The notes: generated by a model from the sequence alone, not told the origin. 64,000 nucleotides of DNA from Methylobacterium aquaticum (GCF_016804325.1 NZ_CP043627.1:853001-917000), one strand, 5' to 3'. Shown: positions 28,262 to 39,058, counted from the first letter of the stretch. A program made the numbers and translations.

Positions 28262-29500
28262 ATGCCGTCCCCGCTGAGCCCCACCACCATCGCCCTCGTC
28301 AAGGCCACCGTCCCCGCCCTGGAGGCCCACGGCCTCGCCATCACCCGCCGGATGTACGAGCGCCTGTTCGTCGATCCGGCGATGCGCGACCTGTTCAACC
28401 AGTCGCATCACGGCGAGACCGGCTCGCAGCCCAAGGCCCTGGCCAACGCGGTGCTGGCCTATGCGCGCCACATCGACGATCTCGGCGCGCTCGCCGGCGC
28501 GGTCGAGCGCATCGCCCAGAAGCACGTCACCCTGGCGATCCTGCCGGCCCATTACGCGTCCGTCGCCGAGGCCCTGCTCGGGGCGATCCGGGACGTGCTG
28601 CGGGACGCCGCGACGCCGGAGATCTGCGCCGCCTGGGGCGAGGCCTACTGGTTCCTGGCCGGTATCCTGATCGATCGCGAGGCGGCGATCTACCATGATC
28701 ACGAGGTCCGGCCCGGCGGCTGGACCGGCTGGCGCGACTTCCGCATCGAGCGCGTCACGGTCGAGAGCGAGACGATCCGCTCCTTCGTGCTGGTTCCGGT
28801 CGATGGCGGCCCCGTGCTGCGCCACCGGCCGGGCCAGTCCCTCGGCCTCCGGTTCGACCTGCCGGGTCGCGGCGTCCTCACGCGCAACTACTCGGTCTCC
28901 TGCGCGCCGGACGACCGGGCCTATCGCATCACCGTGAAGCGCGAGGCGGCGCCCGGCCGGCCTGCCGGCCTCGTCTCGCACTGGCTGCACGAGGCGGCCC
29001 GGCCCGGCACGGTGCTGAGGGTCGCGGCACCCGCCGGCGACTTCGTGCTCGACCGCGCCTCATCGGGCCCGGTGGTGCTGGTGAGCGGCGGCGTCGGCCT
29101 CACCCCGATGATGAGCATGCTGGAGACGATCGCCGCCGAGACGCCGGAGCGGCCGACCTGGTATGTCCACGGGGCGCTGAACGGCCGGGTCCACGCCATG
29201 GCCGCGCAGGCCCGGCAGCTCGCCGCGACATGCCCGGCGATCCGCCTGCACACGGTCTACGAGGCGCCGGACGCCACGGACCGGCTCGGCGTCGACCATG
29301 ACGCCGTCGGGCGCATCACCCCGGACTGGCTCGTCGCCCACGCCCCGGCGGACGCGACCTATTACCTGTGCGGCCCCAAACCCTTCCTCGCCAGCCTGGT
29401 CCACGGCCTTTCCCGCCTCGGCGTGCCGGCGGAGCGCATCCGCTACGAGTTCTTCGGGCCGGCGGACGAGCTGGAGGAGGCGCCGCTTCAGGCCGCGTGA
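28262..29500 (+). CDS. hmp: Flavohaemoglobin, nitric oxide dioxygenase
   Basis: 412 residues. An N-terminal globin domain (about 1-140; LSPTTIALVKATVPALEAHG, proximal His in QKHVTLAILPAHY) is followed by an FAD-binding domain (RNYSVSCAPD) and an NAD-binding domain (GPVVLVSGGVGLTPM, YYLCGPKPFL). It oxidises NO to nitrate in the cytoplasm using O2 and NAD(P)H. The ATG at 28262 is preferred because the globin domain begins there and a start at 28214 would put the NsrR operator inside the coding sequence. Confidence 0.97.
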   Translation: MPSPLSPTTIALVKATVPALEAHGLAITRRMYERLFVDPAMRDLFNQSHHGETGSQPKALANAVLAYARHIDDLGALAGAVERIAQKHVTLAILPAHYASVAEALLGAIRDVLRDAATPEICAAWGEAYWFLAGILIDREAAIYHDHEVRPGGWTGWRDFRIERVTVESETIRSFVLVPVDGGPVLRHRPGQSLGLRFDLPGRGVLTRNYSVSCAPDDRAYRITVKREAAPGRPAGLVSHWLHEAARPGTVLRVAAPAGDFVLDRASSGPVVLVSGGVGLTPMMSMLETIAAETPERPTWYVHGALNGRVHAMAAQARQLAATCPAIRLHTVYEAPDATDRLGVDHDAVGRITPDWLVAHAPADATYYLCGPKPFLASLVHGLSRLGVPAERIRYEFFGPADELEEAPLQAA

Positions 29501-29698
29501 TCCCGACGGTTGCCGCAGGCGAAGCGTCGATCCCGCGATCGAATGGTCGCCGGGCTCGGGCTCGCGGACATCCGGGGTTCGTGTCCCGGGGCGTGGCGGT
29601 GCCGTGCGTGGTCCGCCACGATGACCGGACGGGTCGGTCCGCTCCGGCAGGATCGCGCCGAGACCGCCCTGCCCGCGACAGGGCGGACAGGGCGGCGA

Positions 29699-32600
29699 TC
29701 AGGCAGCACCGGATCGCGTCCCCTGCTTCGATCCGGCATCCGGGGGAGAAGCCTCCGTCGACGGGGGCCGGGCCCGCAACCGGAGCCGTGCGACGAGCGG
29801 GTAGAGCGCCGGCAGCACCACGAGCGTGAGCACCGTCGCCGTCACCAGGCCACCGATCACGACGGTCGCGAGCGGGCGCTGCACCTCCGCGCCCGCGCTG
29901 GTCGAGAGCGCCATCGGCAGGAAGCCGAGCGCGGCCACGAGGGCGGTCGTCATCACCGGGCGCAGGCGGCGCTCGGCCGCCTCGGTCGCGGCCTCGCGCG
30001 GGGAGAGGCCGGCGCGTTCGAGGTCGCGCAGGGTGCTCATCAGCACCACGCCGTTCAGCACCGCGATGCCGAAGGTGGCGATGAAGCCGATCGCCGCCGA
30101 GACCGAGAACGGCAGGCCGCGGGCGTAGAGCGCCAGGATGCCGCCGGTCGCCGCCACCGGCACGTTGAGGAAGATCAGCCCCGCCACCCGGATGTCGGAG
30201 AACAGCACCACCAGGATGACCAGGATCGCCGCGAGCGCCGCCGGCACCACCACGGCGAGGCGCGCGGTCGCCTCCTGCAGGTTCTGGAACTGGCCGCTCC
30301 AGACGAGCGAGTAGCGCGGCGGCAGGGTCACCTGCGCCTTCACGGCTGCCTGCGCCTCGGCGACGAAGCTCTGCACGTCGCGGCCGCGCACGTTGGCCTG
30401 GACCGAGATGCGGCGCTGCAGCCGCTCCCGGCTGATCTGGGCCGGGCCGGTCGCGACCTCGACCGAGGCGACGAGGGAGAGCGGCACGGTGGCCTTTCCC
30501 CGTCCGACGGGCAGGGCGCGCACCCGCTCGATGTCGGCGCGGTCGGCGCTCGCCAGCCGCACCACGATGTCGGTGATCGCGTTGTCGTCGCGGTAGACCG
30601 AGCCCGAGGGCCGCCCGCCGATCGCCTCGACGACGTCGAGGATGTCGCTGGCGCTCACCCCGTAGCGGGCGGCGGCCGCCCGGTCGATCGTGATCGACAG
30701 GGCCGGCATGCCGGCCTGCGACTCGGCCTTCACGTCGCTCGCGCCGGAAACCCCCGAGACCGCCCGCACGATGGCGTCGGCCTTGTCCTTGAGGGTGCCG
30801 AGGTCGTCGCCGTAGAGGCTGATCGCCACGTCGCCGCGCACGCCCTCGAGCAGGTCGTCCATCCGCATCTGGATCGGCTGCGAGAAGGCGTAGGCGACGC
30901 CCGGCACCTCCTGCCGCAGCCGCTCGCCGAACGCGGCGACGAGGCCGTCCTGGGTCGTGGCGGTGGTCCAGGTCGCGGGATCGGCGAGCGTGATGAAGCT
31001 GTCGGTCGATTCGACGCCCATCGGATCGGTCGGGATCTCGGCGCTGCCGGTGAGCGAGACCACGCGCTTCACCTCGGGAAACGACTTCAGCACCGCCTCG
31101 ATCCGGCGCATGGTCTTGAGGGAGGCGTCGAGGTTGATGCCCGGCAGCTTCTCCGAGGTGACGACGATCGAGCCCTCGGAGAGCTTGGGCAGGAACTCGC
31201 CGCCGAGCCGGGTGGCGATGAGGCAGCTGCCGGCGAACAGCGCCAGCGTGACGAGGACCGTCGCCCCCGCCCGCCGCTCGGCGAAGAGCAGGACGGGCGT
31301 GTAGACCGAGCGCATGCCGTGGACGAGGCGGGTCTCGCGCTCGCCGATCCCGCGGCCCGACAGGACCAGGGCCGCGAGCGCTGGCATCAGCGTGAGCGTC
31401 AGGAGCAGCGAGCCGGCGAGCGCCAGGATCACCGTCAGCGCCATCGGCCGGAACATCTTGCCGGCGACGCCCTCCAGCGCCAGCACCGGCAGGTAGACCA
31501 GGATGATGATCGCCACCGCCACCATCACGGGCTTGGCCACATCCGCCGCGGCGTCGCGGATGACGGCGTGCGCCGGGCGCTCCGGGTGCTCGCCGCGGGC
31601 GCGCAGCACGTTCTCGATCATCACCACGGCGCCGTCGACGATGAGGCCGAAATCGATGGCGCCCAGGCTCATCAGGTTGCCCGAGAGGCCCAGCACCCGC
31701 ATGCCCGCGAAGGCGAGCAGCATCGAGAGCGGGATCGCCACCGCCACCACCAGCCCGGCGCGCAGGTTGCCCAGAAGCAGGAGCAGCACCACGATCACCA
31801 GCACCGCCCCCTCGACGAGGTTGTGGGCGACCGTGTGGATCGTGCGCTCCACCAGGGCCGAGCGGTCGTAATAGGGCACGATCGCGATGCCGGGCGGCAG
31901 CAGCGGGCGCAGGTCCTCGATCGTCGCCTTCACCCGCTCGACGACCGCGCTGGCATTCTCGCCCTGCTGCATCATGGCGATGCCGACCACCGTCTCGCCG
32001 GCGGCGTCGCGCGTCACCGCGCCGAGGCGGACCTTGGGCGCCTCCACCACCTCGCCGAGGCTCGCGACCGTCACCGGCACGCCGCCGGGATTCGTCGCCA
32101 CCACGATCCGGGCGATGTCGTCGGGACCCGTCGCGAGGCCTAAGCCCCGGATCACCTCCTGCTGGTCGTTGTGCTCGAGATAGGCGCCGCCCCGGGCCAA
32201 ATTATTCTCGGCCAGCGCCGTGTAGACCTGGCTCAGGCTGACGCCGTAGCGCTGCAGGCTCTCGGCCGAGACCCGGACCTCGTAGGTCGGCAGCTGGCCG
32301 CCATAGATGTTCACGTCGGCGATGCCGGGCGTGAGCTTGAGCCGCGGCGCGATCGTCCATTGCAGCAGGCGCTTCAGCTCCATCGGCGAATAGGCCGGCC
32401 CGCGCAGCTCGAACTGGTAGATCTCGCCCAGGCCCGTCGCCATCGGCCCCAGTTGCGGGTCGCCGATGCCGGCGGGCATCATCGCCTTGGCCTGGGGCAG
32501 GCGCTGGAAGACCTGGGCGCGCGCCTCGGTGATCGGCATCGCCTCGTCGAAGGTGACGTACACCGCCGAGACGCCGAAGCGCGAGGTCGAGCGGATGCCG

Positions 32601-32836
32601 GTCAGCCCCGGCGCGCCCGCCATCGCGCTCTCGACGGGAAAGCTCACCAGCCGCTCGACCTCGAGCGGCCCGAGCCCGGGCGAGAGCGTCAGGATCATCA
32701 CCTGCTTGGGCGAGATGTCCGGCACCGCGTCGATCGACAGGCCCCGGAGGTTGACGATGCCGCCGCCGGCCGCGGCGAGCGCCACCACCAGGACGAGCCA
32801 GCGGCGGCGGATCAGGAGGGCGAACCAGGCCTTCAT
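29699..32836 (-). CDS. czcA: CzcA-type heavy-metal RND efflux pump
   Basis: A 1045-residue inner-membrane proton/metal antiporter of the HME-RND family with twelve helices and two large periplasmic loops. The transmembrane helix 4 proton-relay motif [15 protein letters not shown], with both Asp and the Glu, marks it as a divalent-metal exporter (Zn, Co, Cd or Ni) rather than a Cu/Ag pump. Length is normal and uninterrupted. It is translated 7 bases after czcB. No outer-membrane channel gene (CzcC) is present, so an unlinked TolC-like protein must complete the system. Confidence 0.95.
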   Translation of the reverse strand: MKAWFALLIRRRWLVLVVALAAAGGGIVNLRGLSIDAVPDISPKQVMILTLSPGLGPLEVERLVSFPVESAMAGAPGLTGIRSTSRFGVSAVYVTFDEAMPITEARAQVFQRLPQAKAMMPAGIGDPQLGPMATGLGEIYQFELRGPAYSPMELKRLLQWTIAPRLKLTPGIADVNIYGGQLPTYEVRVSAESLQRYGVSLSQVYTALAENNLARGGAYLEHNDQQEVIRGLGLATGPDDIARIVVATNPGGVPVTVASLGEVVEAPKVRLGAVTRDAAGETVVGIAMMQQGENASAVVERVKATIEDLRPLLPPGIAIVPYYDRSALVERTIHTVAHNLVEGAVLVIVVLLLLLGNLRAGLVVAVAIPLSMLLAFAGMRVLGLSGNLMSLGAIDFGLIVDGAVVMIENVLRARGEHPERPAHAVIRDAAADVAKPVMVAVAIIILVYLPVLALEGVAGKMFRPMALTVILALAGSLLLTLTLMPALAALVLSGRGIGERETRLVHGMRSVYTPVLLFAERRAGATVLVTLALFAGSCLIATRLGGEFLPKLSEGSIVVTSEKLPGINLDASLKTMRRIEAVLKSFPEVKRVVSLTGSAEIPTDPMGVESTDSFITLADPATWTTATTQDGLVAAFGERLRQEVPGVAYAFSQPIQMRMDDLLEGVRGDVAISLYGDDLGTLKDKADAIVRAVSGVSGASDVKAESQAGMPALSITIDRAAAARYGVSASDILDVVEAIGGRPSGSVYRDDNAITDIVVRLASADRADIERVRALPVGRGKATVPLSLVASVEVATGPAQISRERLQRRISVQANVRGRDVQSFVAEAQAAVKAQVTLPPRYSLVWSGQFQNLQEATARLAVVVPAALAAILVILVVLFSDIRVAGLIFLNVPVAATGGILALYARGLPFSVSAAIGFIATFGIAVLNGVVLMSTLRDLERAGLSPREAATEAAERRLRPVMTTALVAALGFLPMALSTSAGAEVQRPLATVVIGGLVTATVLTLVVLPALYPLVARLRLRARPPSTEASPPDAGSKQGTRSGAA

Positions 32837-32843
32837 CGCGCCC

Positions 32844-34244
32844 TCAATCCGTCGAGCCGAGGAGGCTGCGCAGCAGGATCGCCTTGAGGCCGAAGCTGCC
32901 TTGCGTCGCCACCGTCTCGCCGGGGGAGACGCCCTTCGTCACCTCGACCCAGTCGGCCCGCTGCACCCCGAGGGCCAGCGCCCGCTTCTCGAACCGGTCG
33001 TCGCCCGTGCGCACGAAGGCCACCGGGCCGTCCTCGGTCTGCTGCATGGCGGAGGCCGGGATCGTCGTGCCCTCGCGCCCGAGATCGGCGGCGATCTCGA
33101 CCGAGACGAACATGTTGGCCCGCAGGCTCCCCTCCGGGTTGGCGACCTCGATCCGGGCCGGGGCGGTGTTGGTGGCCGGATCGATCGCGGCGTTGACCGA
33201 GCGGACCCGGCCCTCGAAGACCGGATGATCGGGCACCGGCGCCCGGATGGCGGCGGCGTCGCCCGCCTTCACCGCCGCGATGTCGCGGCCGTAGAGGTTC
33301 GCCAGCACCTGGATCCGCGACGGATCGGCCACCGTGAAGGCGTCGCGCCCGGTATCGACCACCTCGCCCAGGGTGATGCCGCCTGCCGTCACCACGCCGT
33401 CGATCGGCGAGACGATGGCGCTGGTGCCGGCCGGCGCGCCGGGCTCCGGCGCGAGGCGGGCGACCTGCGCCGAGTAGAGGTCGACCCGGGCCTTCGCCGC
33501 CAGCGTCGCGGCATGGGCCTTGGCGAGATCGACCTGGCGGCGGTCGACGTCGGCCTGGGCCACGCCCATCACCTTGAGCAGGTCCTGGCCGCGCCTCAGG
33601 TTGAGGTCGGCGACCTTCTCGGTCGCCTGCGCCTCGGCGAGGCTCGCCTGGGCCTCCGCCAGGCCGTTGCGGGCCTCGAGGAGGCCTGCGGCGTCGAGGG
33701 TGGCGAGGGTCTGGCCGGCCCGCACGGGATCGCCCGGCTGCACCGCGAGGGTGAGCACGCGGCCGGCGGTGCGGGGCTTCAGGTGGGTGACGCGGCGCTC
33801 GTCGAAGACGACGGTGCCGGGCGACCGCACGGTCAGGACGATGCGGCGGGTCTCGGCCGTCCCGAAGGCGAGGCCGATCCGTGTCCGGCCGTCCGCGTCG
33901 AGGGTCACGAGGTTCGGGTCGGCCGGAGCCGGGCTCTCCTCCGCGACGGGGGCGGGGGCGGGGGCCGCGAGGCCGAGCCGGGCCAGGACCGGGGCGAGGA
34001 CCGGGGCGAGGACCGCCTCGGCCGCGTCGCGCCCGTACCAGCCGGCGCCCGCGAGGGCGACCAGGACGACGAGGAGCGCCGGGCCGCGCCACGGCGGCCG
34101 TCCGCCCGGGCGCGACTGCCGGACGGCCGGAATCTCGGTCTGACGCTTGTGCGGGCGCGCCTCGCTCTCGGCGACGCGCGCGACGGTCTCGACGGCCAGG
34201 AGCACGGCCCCACTCACCCTGCTGGATTGGAATCGTTCCAACAC
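32844..34244 (-). CDS. czcB: CzcB-type periplasmic adaptor (HlyD/RND membrane fusion)
   Basis: 466 residues. A cytoplasmic, arginine-rich N-terminus is followed by one membrane anchor (about 52-70, [15 protein letters not shown]), a barrel-sandwich/lipoyl segment ([20 protein letters not shown]), a helical hairpin (about 190-240) and a beta-barrel. It links CzcA to the outer-membrane channel. The ATG at 34244 makes the first codons overlap a 15-bp palindrome (34227-34241), so either that dyad is an operator inside the gene start or a later start is used. Confidence 0.92.
   Translation of the reverse strand: MLERFQSSRVSGAVLLAVETVARVAESEARPHKRQTEIPAVRQSRPGGRPPWRGPALLVVLVALAGAGWYGRDAAEAVLAPVLAPVLARLGLAAPAPAPVAEESPAPADPNLVTLDADGRTRIGLAFGTAETRRIVLTVRSPGTVVFDERRVTHLKPRTAGRVLTLAVQPGDPVRAGQTLATLDAAGLLEARNGLAEAQASLAEAQATEKVADLNLRRGQDLLKVMGVAQADVDRRQVDLAKAHAATLAAKARVDLYSAQVARLAPEPGAPAGTSAIVSPIDGVVTAGGITLGEVVDTGRDAFTVADPSRIQVLANLYGRDIAAVKAGDAAAIRAPVPDHPVFEGRVRSVNAAIDPATNTAPARIEVANPEGSLRANMFVSVEIAADLGREGTTIPASAMQQTEDGPVAFVRTGDDRFEKRALALGVQRADWVEVTKGVSPGETVATQGSFGLKAILLRSLLGSTD
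34227..34241. promoter_or_regulatory. Palindrome TTGGAA-TCG-TTCCAA at the czcB start
   Basis: A perfect 6-bp dyad with a 3-bp spacer at codons 2-6 of the annotated czcB. The only space between the divergent czcBA and two-component genes is 34245-34355. It may be an operator, or simply coding sequence for Leu-Glu-Arg-Phe-Gln. Confidence 0.35.
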
Positions 34245-34355
34245 CTATGCGCGCCGCGGCACCTCGCCACTAAATTCGCGTTCATGCCGCCGTTTCCGCC
34301 GGGACGGGAGGCGCGATCCGGTCCACAAGCCGTTTCGTCGAGCAGGGATGACGAC

Positions 34356-35032
34356 GTGGCGAAGCTGCTGCTGATCGAGGACGACGCCGCGACGGCGGAG
34401 GAGATCCTGGGCGACCTGCGCGGGCGCGGGCACGCGGTCGCCTGGGCGGCGACCGGGCCGGAGGGGGCGGAGCGCGCCGGGGGGAGGCGTGGGACGCGAT
34501 CCTCCTCGACCGGATGCTCCCGGGGCTCGACGGCCTGACCCTGCTGCAATCCTTGCGCGGCGCCGGCGACCGCACGCCGGCCCTGGTGCTCTCGGCCCTC
34601 GCAGACGTCGACGAGCGCATCCGCGGCTTGCGGGCGGGGGGCGACGACTACCTCGCCAAGCCCTTCGTGCTGGCCGAGCTCGCGGCGCGGATCGAGGCGC
34701 TCCTGCGCCGCCCGGCCGACACCCGCGAGACGATCCTGCGGGTCGGCAGCCTGGAGATCGACCTGATCGGCGGGACCGGCCGGCGCGGCAGCCGCGACCT
34801 CGACCTGCTGCCGCGGGAACTTACCCTGCTCGAATACCTGATGCGCCGCCCCGGCCAGGTCGTGACCCGGGCGCTGCTGTTCGAGGAGGTGTGGAACTAC
34901 CGCTTCACCCCGAAATCGAACCTCATCGACGTCCATCTCGGCCGCCTGCGCCGCAAGCTGGAGGCGGCCGGCGAGCCGCCGGTGATCCACAGCGTGCGCG
35001 GCATCGGCGTCACGCTGATCCCCGACGATTGA
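34356..35032 (+). CDS. OmpR/PhoB-family response regulator (frameshifted)
   Basis: About 225 residues after repair. The receiver domain begins VAKLLLIEDDAATAEEIL (GTG start at 34356, acidic pair Glu-Asp-Asp). The frame breaks in the six-G run at 34479-34484, and one added G gives EAWDAILLDRMLPGLDG with the phospho-acceptor Asp. The winged-helix domain follows (LTLLEYLMRRPGQVVTRALL, then NLIDVHLGRLRRKLE). It is divergent from the metal efflux genes and 6 bases upstream of the kinase, so it probably activates czcBA in response to metal. Confidence 0.86.
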
Positions 35033-35038
35033 ACCGCG

Positions 35039-36404
35039 ATGACCGACCTTCTCCGGTCCACCACCTTCCGCTGGGCGCTCGGCATCGCCCTGTGGTCGGC
35101 GCTGCTGGCGCTGGCGATGTTCGGCTTCGTCTACTGGCAGACGGCGGCGTTCCTGCGCGAGGAACTGGCCGAGACCCTGCGTCTCGAAGTGCGGGCCGCC
35201 GCCGAGGACCCGGCCGGCGCGGTCGCCCGGGTCGAGACCTGGATCGCCATGGACCGCCACGCCACCCATTACGGGGGGTGTACGGGCCGGGCGGGGCGCG
35301 GAGGGCCGGCAACCTCGTCGCCCTGCCGCCCGGGCTTGCCCGCGACGGCGACGCCGCCCGGGTCGGCGCGACGATCGAGACGACGGACGGGCCGCTGTCC
35401 GACGAGATCTGGGCGACCGCGCTCGCGCTCCCCGACGGCGGCACGGTCGTGATCGGCCACGACACCGACGAGATCGACCGGGTGCGGGCGACGACCCTGC
35501 GGGCCCTGGGGCTCGGCCTGGTTCCGGCCCTCGTCCTGTCGGGCCTCGGGGCCTCGTCCTCGCGAGCCGCGCCCGGCGGCGCCTCGCGGCGACGGAAGCG
35601 GCCTTGTCCGAGATCCGGCGCGGCGATCTCGGCCGGCGCCTGCCGGTCGGGACGCGGGGCGACGAGTTCGACCGGCTGGCCCGCGACGTCAACCGGATGC
35701 TCGACGAGATCGAGCGCCTGCTGAAGGAGGTCCGCAGCGTCGGCGATGCGGTGGCGCACGATCTGCGCACGCCGCTGACCCGGCTGCGGGCGCGGCTGGA
35801 GCGCAGCCGCGAGCAGGCCGGCACGGTGGAGGAGTTCCGCGACGCGATCGACCAGGGGCTCGCCTGGATCGACCAGACCCTCGCGATGGTCACCGCCGTC
35901 CTGCGCATCGGTGAGATCGAGCATGGACGCCGCTCCGCCGGCTTCGCGGCCGTCGATCTCGCGACCCTGGTGCGCGAGGCCGCGGAACTCTTCGAGCCGC
36001 TCGCCGAGGATGGCGGCGTCTCGCTGTCGGTCGCCGTCGCGCCCGGCCTGCCGTCGGTCCGGGGCGACCGCGATCTCCTGTTCGAGGCGGTCGCGAACCT
36101 GGTCGACAATGCCGTGAAGTTCACGCCTCCGGGCGGCGCCGTGCGGGTCGGGCTCGAACCGGCGGAGACCGGCTGCACGATCGTCGTCGAGGATACGGGC
36201 CCCGGTATCCCGACGGAGGCGCTGGCCATGATCTTCCGGCACTTCTACCGCGCCGACCAGGCCCGCCGGACGCCCGGCAACGGCCTCGGGCTCGGGCTGG
36301 TGAAGGCGATCGCCGACATGCACGGATTCCGGGTGGAGGCACGGAACGTCGCGACTGGGGGCGCACGCTTCACCATCCTCTGCCCGCGGCAGGACTTCAG
36401 CTGA
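35039..36404 (+). CDS. Sensor histidine kinase of metal-efflux two-component system (two frameshifts)
   Basis: About 455 residues after repair. TM1 is at residues 12-37 (LGIALWSALLALAMFGFVYW), then a short periplasmic domain. The first break, in the six-G run at 35273-35278, is repaired by one G to give YGPGGARRAGNLVALPPGLA. TM2 follows, then a second break in the G-run at 35548-35551, repaired by one base to give LASRARRRLAATEAALSEIR. HAMP, the H-box (VGDAVAHDLRTPLTRLR), the N-box (DNAVKFTPPGG) and the G-boxes (DTGPGIP, GNGLGLGL) then read cleanly to 36404. It most likely phosphorylates the adjacent regulator in response to periplasmic metal. Confidence 0.83.
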
Positions 36405-36422
36405 CGGGCGCCATCTGTCTCA

Positions 36423-36637
36423 GAGCCTGTTTGATCGACTCAGGCACTTACTCCCACACACGACCTCATCCTGAGGTGTCGGTCGATTGAAAATCGACTG
36501 ACCTCGAAGGAGGGCTCCAGGGATCGCGAAGATTTCTGGAGCCCTCCTTCGAGGCTCCTTACGGTCGCACCTCAGGATGAGGTGGAAGGATAGGATATCC
36601 CATGGTCCCTTTCGGCTTTGGTCAAGCCGATCCGCTC
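36423..36637. mobile_element. MITE-like element with family B core, right end truncated
   Basis: The left end GAGCCTGTTTGATC is preceded by TCA. The family B core spans about 36462-36588. The right end reads GATCCGCTC then TGG, as if the final GCTCAAACAGGCTC had lost ten bases between its two GCTC repeats. It occupies most of the 323-bp gap between the kinase and the FrnE-like gene, which holds no other feature. Confidence 0.65.
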
Positions 36638-36727
36638 TGGTTCGACGACCCGGCGCTTCGGCATCCCGGGCCGTCGGCGTGACGGCGTCTCCCGGTGTGC
36701 TCCGTCCGTATCGCCCCGGGGCCACCG

Positions 36728-37360
36728 TCAGCCGTCGTGCCGGGCCCGAAGCGCCGCGACCCACTGCTCGGTCGGCTGCGCGCCCGAGATCGCCCATTTG
36801 CGGTCGACGATGAAGAACGGCACGCCCGCGACCTGCATCCCGGCCGCCTGCCCCTCGAGGGCCTCGACGAACTGCCGCAGCTCGTCGTTGCCGAGCGCGT
36901 CGTCGACGATGTCGCGGGCGAGCCCGGCCGCGAGGCCGATCTCGCGCAGGACCTCGGGATCGCCGACATCCCGGCCCTCCTCGAAATAGGCGCGGAACAG
37001 GGCGTCCACGACCGGGTCGGCCCGTGCGTGCCGCCCTGCTGCCGCGATGAGCATGTGGGCGCGTCGCGTGCTCGGCGTCCGCGTCATCCTGTCGAACGCG
37101 AAGCCGATGCCCTCCTGCCGCCCGAGTTCGGCCATCTGCGCGTCGAGCCGTTCGCTGCGCTCGGCCCCGAACTTGCGGGCGCGGTAGAGCGAACGCTCCA
37201 TGCCGTCCGCCGGCATGGCGGGGTTCAACTCGAAGGGCAGCCATTCGATCGTAGCGCTCCCGCGCAGGCCGAGCTGGTCGAGGGCGCGTTCGAGCCGGCG
37301 CTTGCCGACGTAGCACCATGGGCAGATCACGTCGGAGAACACGGAGATGGTCGGCGGCAT
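36728..37360 (-). CDS. DsbA-family FrnE-like oxidoreductase
   Basis: A 210-residue thioredoxin-fold protein beginning MPPTISVFSDVICPWCYVGK, with a CPWC active site directly after the first beta strand and no signal peptide, so it acts in the cytoplasm. The C-terminal GVPFFIVDRKWAISGAQP cis-Pro segment is typical. The family includes FrnE disulfide isomerases and 2-hydroxychromene-2-carboxylate isomerases. The Cys-x2-Cys favours the former. The start is placed at 37360 because the conserved domain begins there and the longer upstream frame is low in hydrophobic structure. Confidence 0.9.
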   Translation of the reverse strand: MPPTISVFSDVICPWCYVGKRRLERALDQLGLRGSATIEWLPFELNPAMPADGMERSLYRARKFGAERSERLDAQMAELGRQEGIGFAFDRMTRTPSTRRAHMLIAAAGRHARADPVVDALFRAYFEEGRDVGDPEVLREIGLAAGLARDIVDDALGNDELRQFVEALEGQAAGMQVAGVPFFIVDRKWAISGAQPTEQWVAALRARHDG

Positions 37361-37563
37361 GGCGCTCCTCCTGATCGTCCACGGCATGGCCGATCGCGAT
37401 CCCGGGCGCCAGCCCCGCCGGGCCGGCTCGCCCGCGCTCCGGCCCGGCGCCTCATCTTCCTGGCGATGGAGGCGGCTTCGGACTCCCCTTACCGCCCCTG
37501 TCTCTGATACGGAGCGGCGAGAGCTGCGGCTCCGCAAAACACCCCTAGGGCAGGAAAACTACC

Positions 37564-38889
37564 GTGGAAGAGATCGAAACCAGGACGATCCGCAAGGTGA
37601 TGTGGCGGCTGATGCCGTTCCTCGTCGTCTGTTACTTCGTCGCCTACCTCGACCGGGTCAATGTCGGCTTCGCCAAGCTGCAGATGAACGCGGCCCTCGG
37701 GCTGTCGGAAGCCGCCTACGGCTTCGGTGCCGGGCTGTTCTTCATCGCCTACTTCTTGCTCGAGGTGCCGTCGAACCTGGCGCTGGACAAGTTCGGCGCC
37801 CGCCTCTGGATCGCCCGCATCATGTTCAGCTGGGGCCTGATCTCGGCCCTGTTCGCCTTCATCCAGCCGATCTCGCACGCGACCGGGATCTCCAACGAAT
37901 ATGTATTCTTCATCTTGCGCTTCCTGCTCGGAATCGCCGAGGCGGGGTTCTTTCCCGGCATCATCTTCTATCTGACGCTGTGGTTCCCCTCGGTCTATCG
38001 CGCCCGCGTCGTGGCGATGTTCATGCTGGCGATCCCGTTCTCGTCGATCGTCGGCGCGCCGGTCTCCGGCGCCCTCCTGAACATCACCGGCGGCGGCCTC
38101 GACGGCTGGCAGTGGCTGTTCATCCTCGAGGCGCTGCCCTCGATCGCGATGGCCTTCGTGGTGGTCTTCTACCTCACCGACCGGCCGGGCCAGGCGAAGT
38201 GGCTGGCCAATGATGAGAAGGCGTGGCTCGAGACGCGCCTCGAGACCGAGCGCAAGCAGAAGGTCGCGGTTGAGCACCTGAGCATCGGCAAGGCCTTGTC
38301 CGATCCGCGGGTGCTGGCCTGCTCGTTCGTGTATTTCTGCCTCAACGCGGCGAGCTACGGGGTGGCGTTCTTCCTGCCGACCATCGTCAAGGGCTTCGGC
38401 GTCAGCAACTTCCAGACCGGCCTGCTCTCGGCGCTGCCCTTCGTGTTCGGGGCGGTCGGGATGGTGCTGCTCGGCCGCAGCTCCGACCGGACGCTGAAGC
38501 GCCGCGAGCACGTTTGCTTCGCCATGATCGTCGCGGCCATCGGCGTCGCCGGGGCCGGGCTGGTGTCGAGCCCCGTCCTGATCCTCGGGCTGCTCTGCCT
38601 GAGCCAGATCGGCGTGTCGGCGACCCCGCCGCTGCTGTGGCCGATCCCGAGCGCCTTCCTCACCGGCACCTCGGCCGCCGCCGGCATCGCGGCGATCAAC
38701 TCGATCGGCAACCTGTCGGGCTTCGCCGGTCCCTACGTGATGGGCTACCTCAAGGACCTGACCGGCACCTTCACCGCCGGCCTGCTGGTCCTCGGCGCCG
38801 TCACCCTCGCGGGCGGCATCGTGGCGATGACCCTGAAGGTCAGCCGCGACCTGGAGACCTCGGCCACCAGGGCGGCCGCGGCGAAGTAA
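37564..38889 (+). CDS. MFS transporter, anion:cation symporter family
   Basis: 441 residues and twelve helices. The sequence RLMPFLVVCYFVAYLDRVNV near the N-terminus and LALDKFGARLWIARIM are hallmarks of the ACS family, which imports organic anions such as tartrate, phthalate, glucarate or 4-hydroxyphenylacetate. The start is GTG at 37564. It has no adjacent catabolic gene on its strand, so the substrate is open. A family A repeat begins directly at its stop. Confidence 0.93.
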   Translation: MEEIETRTIRKVMWRLMPFLVVCYFVAYLDRVNVGFAKLQMNAALGLSEAAYGFGAGLFFIAYFLLEVPSNLALDKFGARLWIARIMFSWGLISALFAFIQPISHATGISNEYVFFILRFLLGIAEAGFFPGIIFYLTLWFPSVYRARVVAMFMLAIPFSSIVGAPVSGALLNITGGGLDGWQWLFILEALPSIAMAFVVVFYLTDRPGQAKWLANDEKAWLETRLETERKQKVAVEHLSIGKALSDPRVLACSFVYFCLNAASYGVAFFLPTIVKGFGVSNFQTGLLSALPFVFGAVGMVLLGRSSDRTLKRREHVCFAMIVAAIGVAGAGLVSSPVLILGLLCLSQIGVSATPPLLWPIPSAFLTGTSAAAGIAAINSIGNLSGFAGPYVMGYLKDLTGTFTAGLLVLGAVTLAGGIVAMTLKVSRDLETSATRAAAAK

Positions 38890-39014
38890 CACCCACGGTC
38901 GACAGAAAACGACCTCCGGTTCCCATCCCGGATCGTCGTCGAGCCTCCGGCTCGGCGTCGATGATTCGGGATGGGTCGATGGCTCGATGCGTCGGCATCT
39001 CGGGCCATGGGTAT
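38890..39014. repeat. Dispersed repeat family A, copy 3 (diverged)
   Basis: Same architecture as 3129-3253 (…ACGGTCG…GACGACCT…AGCCTCCGGCT…GGGCCAT…GGTAT) with many compensating changes that preserve the stems. It begins in the base after the stop codon of the MFS gene. Confidence 0.75.
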
Positions 39015-39024
39015 CGGAATGCTT

Positions 39025-39058
39025 CCGCGCCGCCGGACGGATTGGTCCGGCGGCGCGG
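39025..39058. terminator. 14-bp GC hairpin downstream of the MFS gene
   Basis: CCGCGCCGCCGGAC (39025-39038), a 6-base loop, then GTCCGGCGGCGCGG (39045-39058). It is very stable but lacks a T-run, so it is a candidate terminator or transcript-end stabiliser rather than a textbook one. Confidence 0.45.

Noticed and set aside
29510..32143. 877-codon open frame on the plus strand opposite czcA
   Set aside because: Low-complexity His/Arg/Glu-rich shadow of czcA, which has full RND motifs and clear membrane segments.
10788..36404. Calling dppF, the MFS gene, the agmatinase-family gene, the response regulator and the kinase pseudogenes
   Set aside because: Every break is a single missing base in a G/C tract and the rest of each protein is intact, so sequencing error is more likely.
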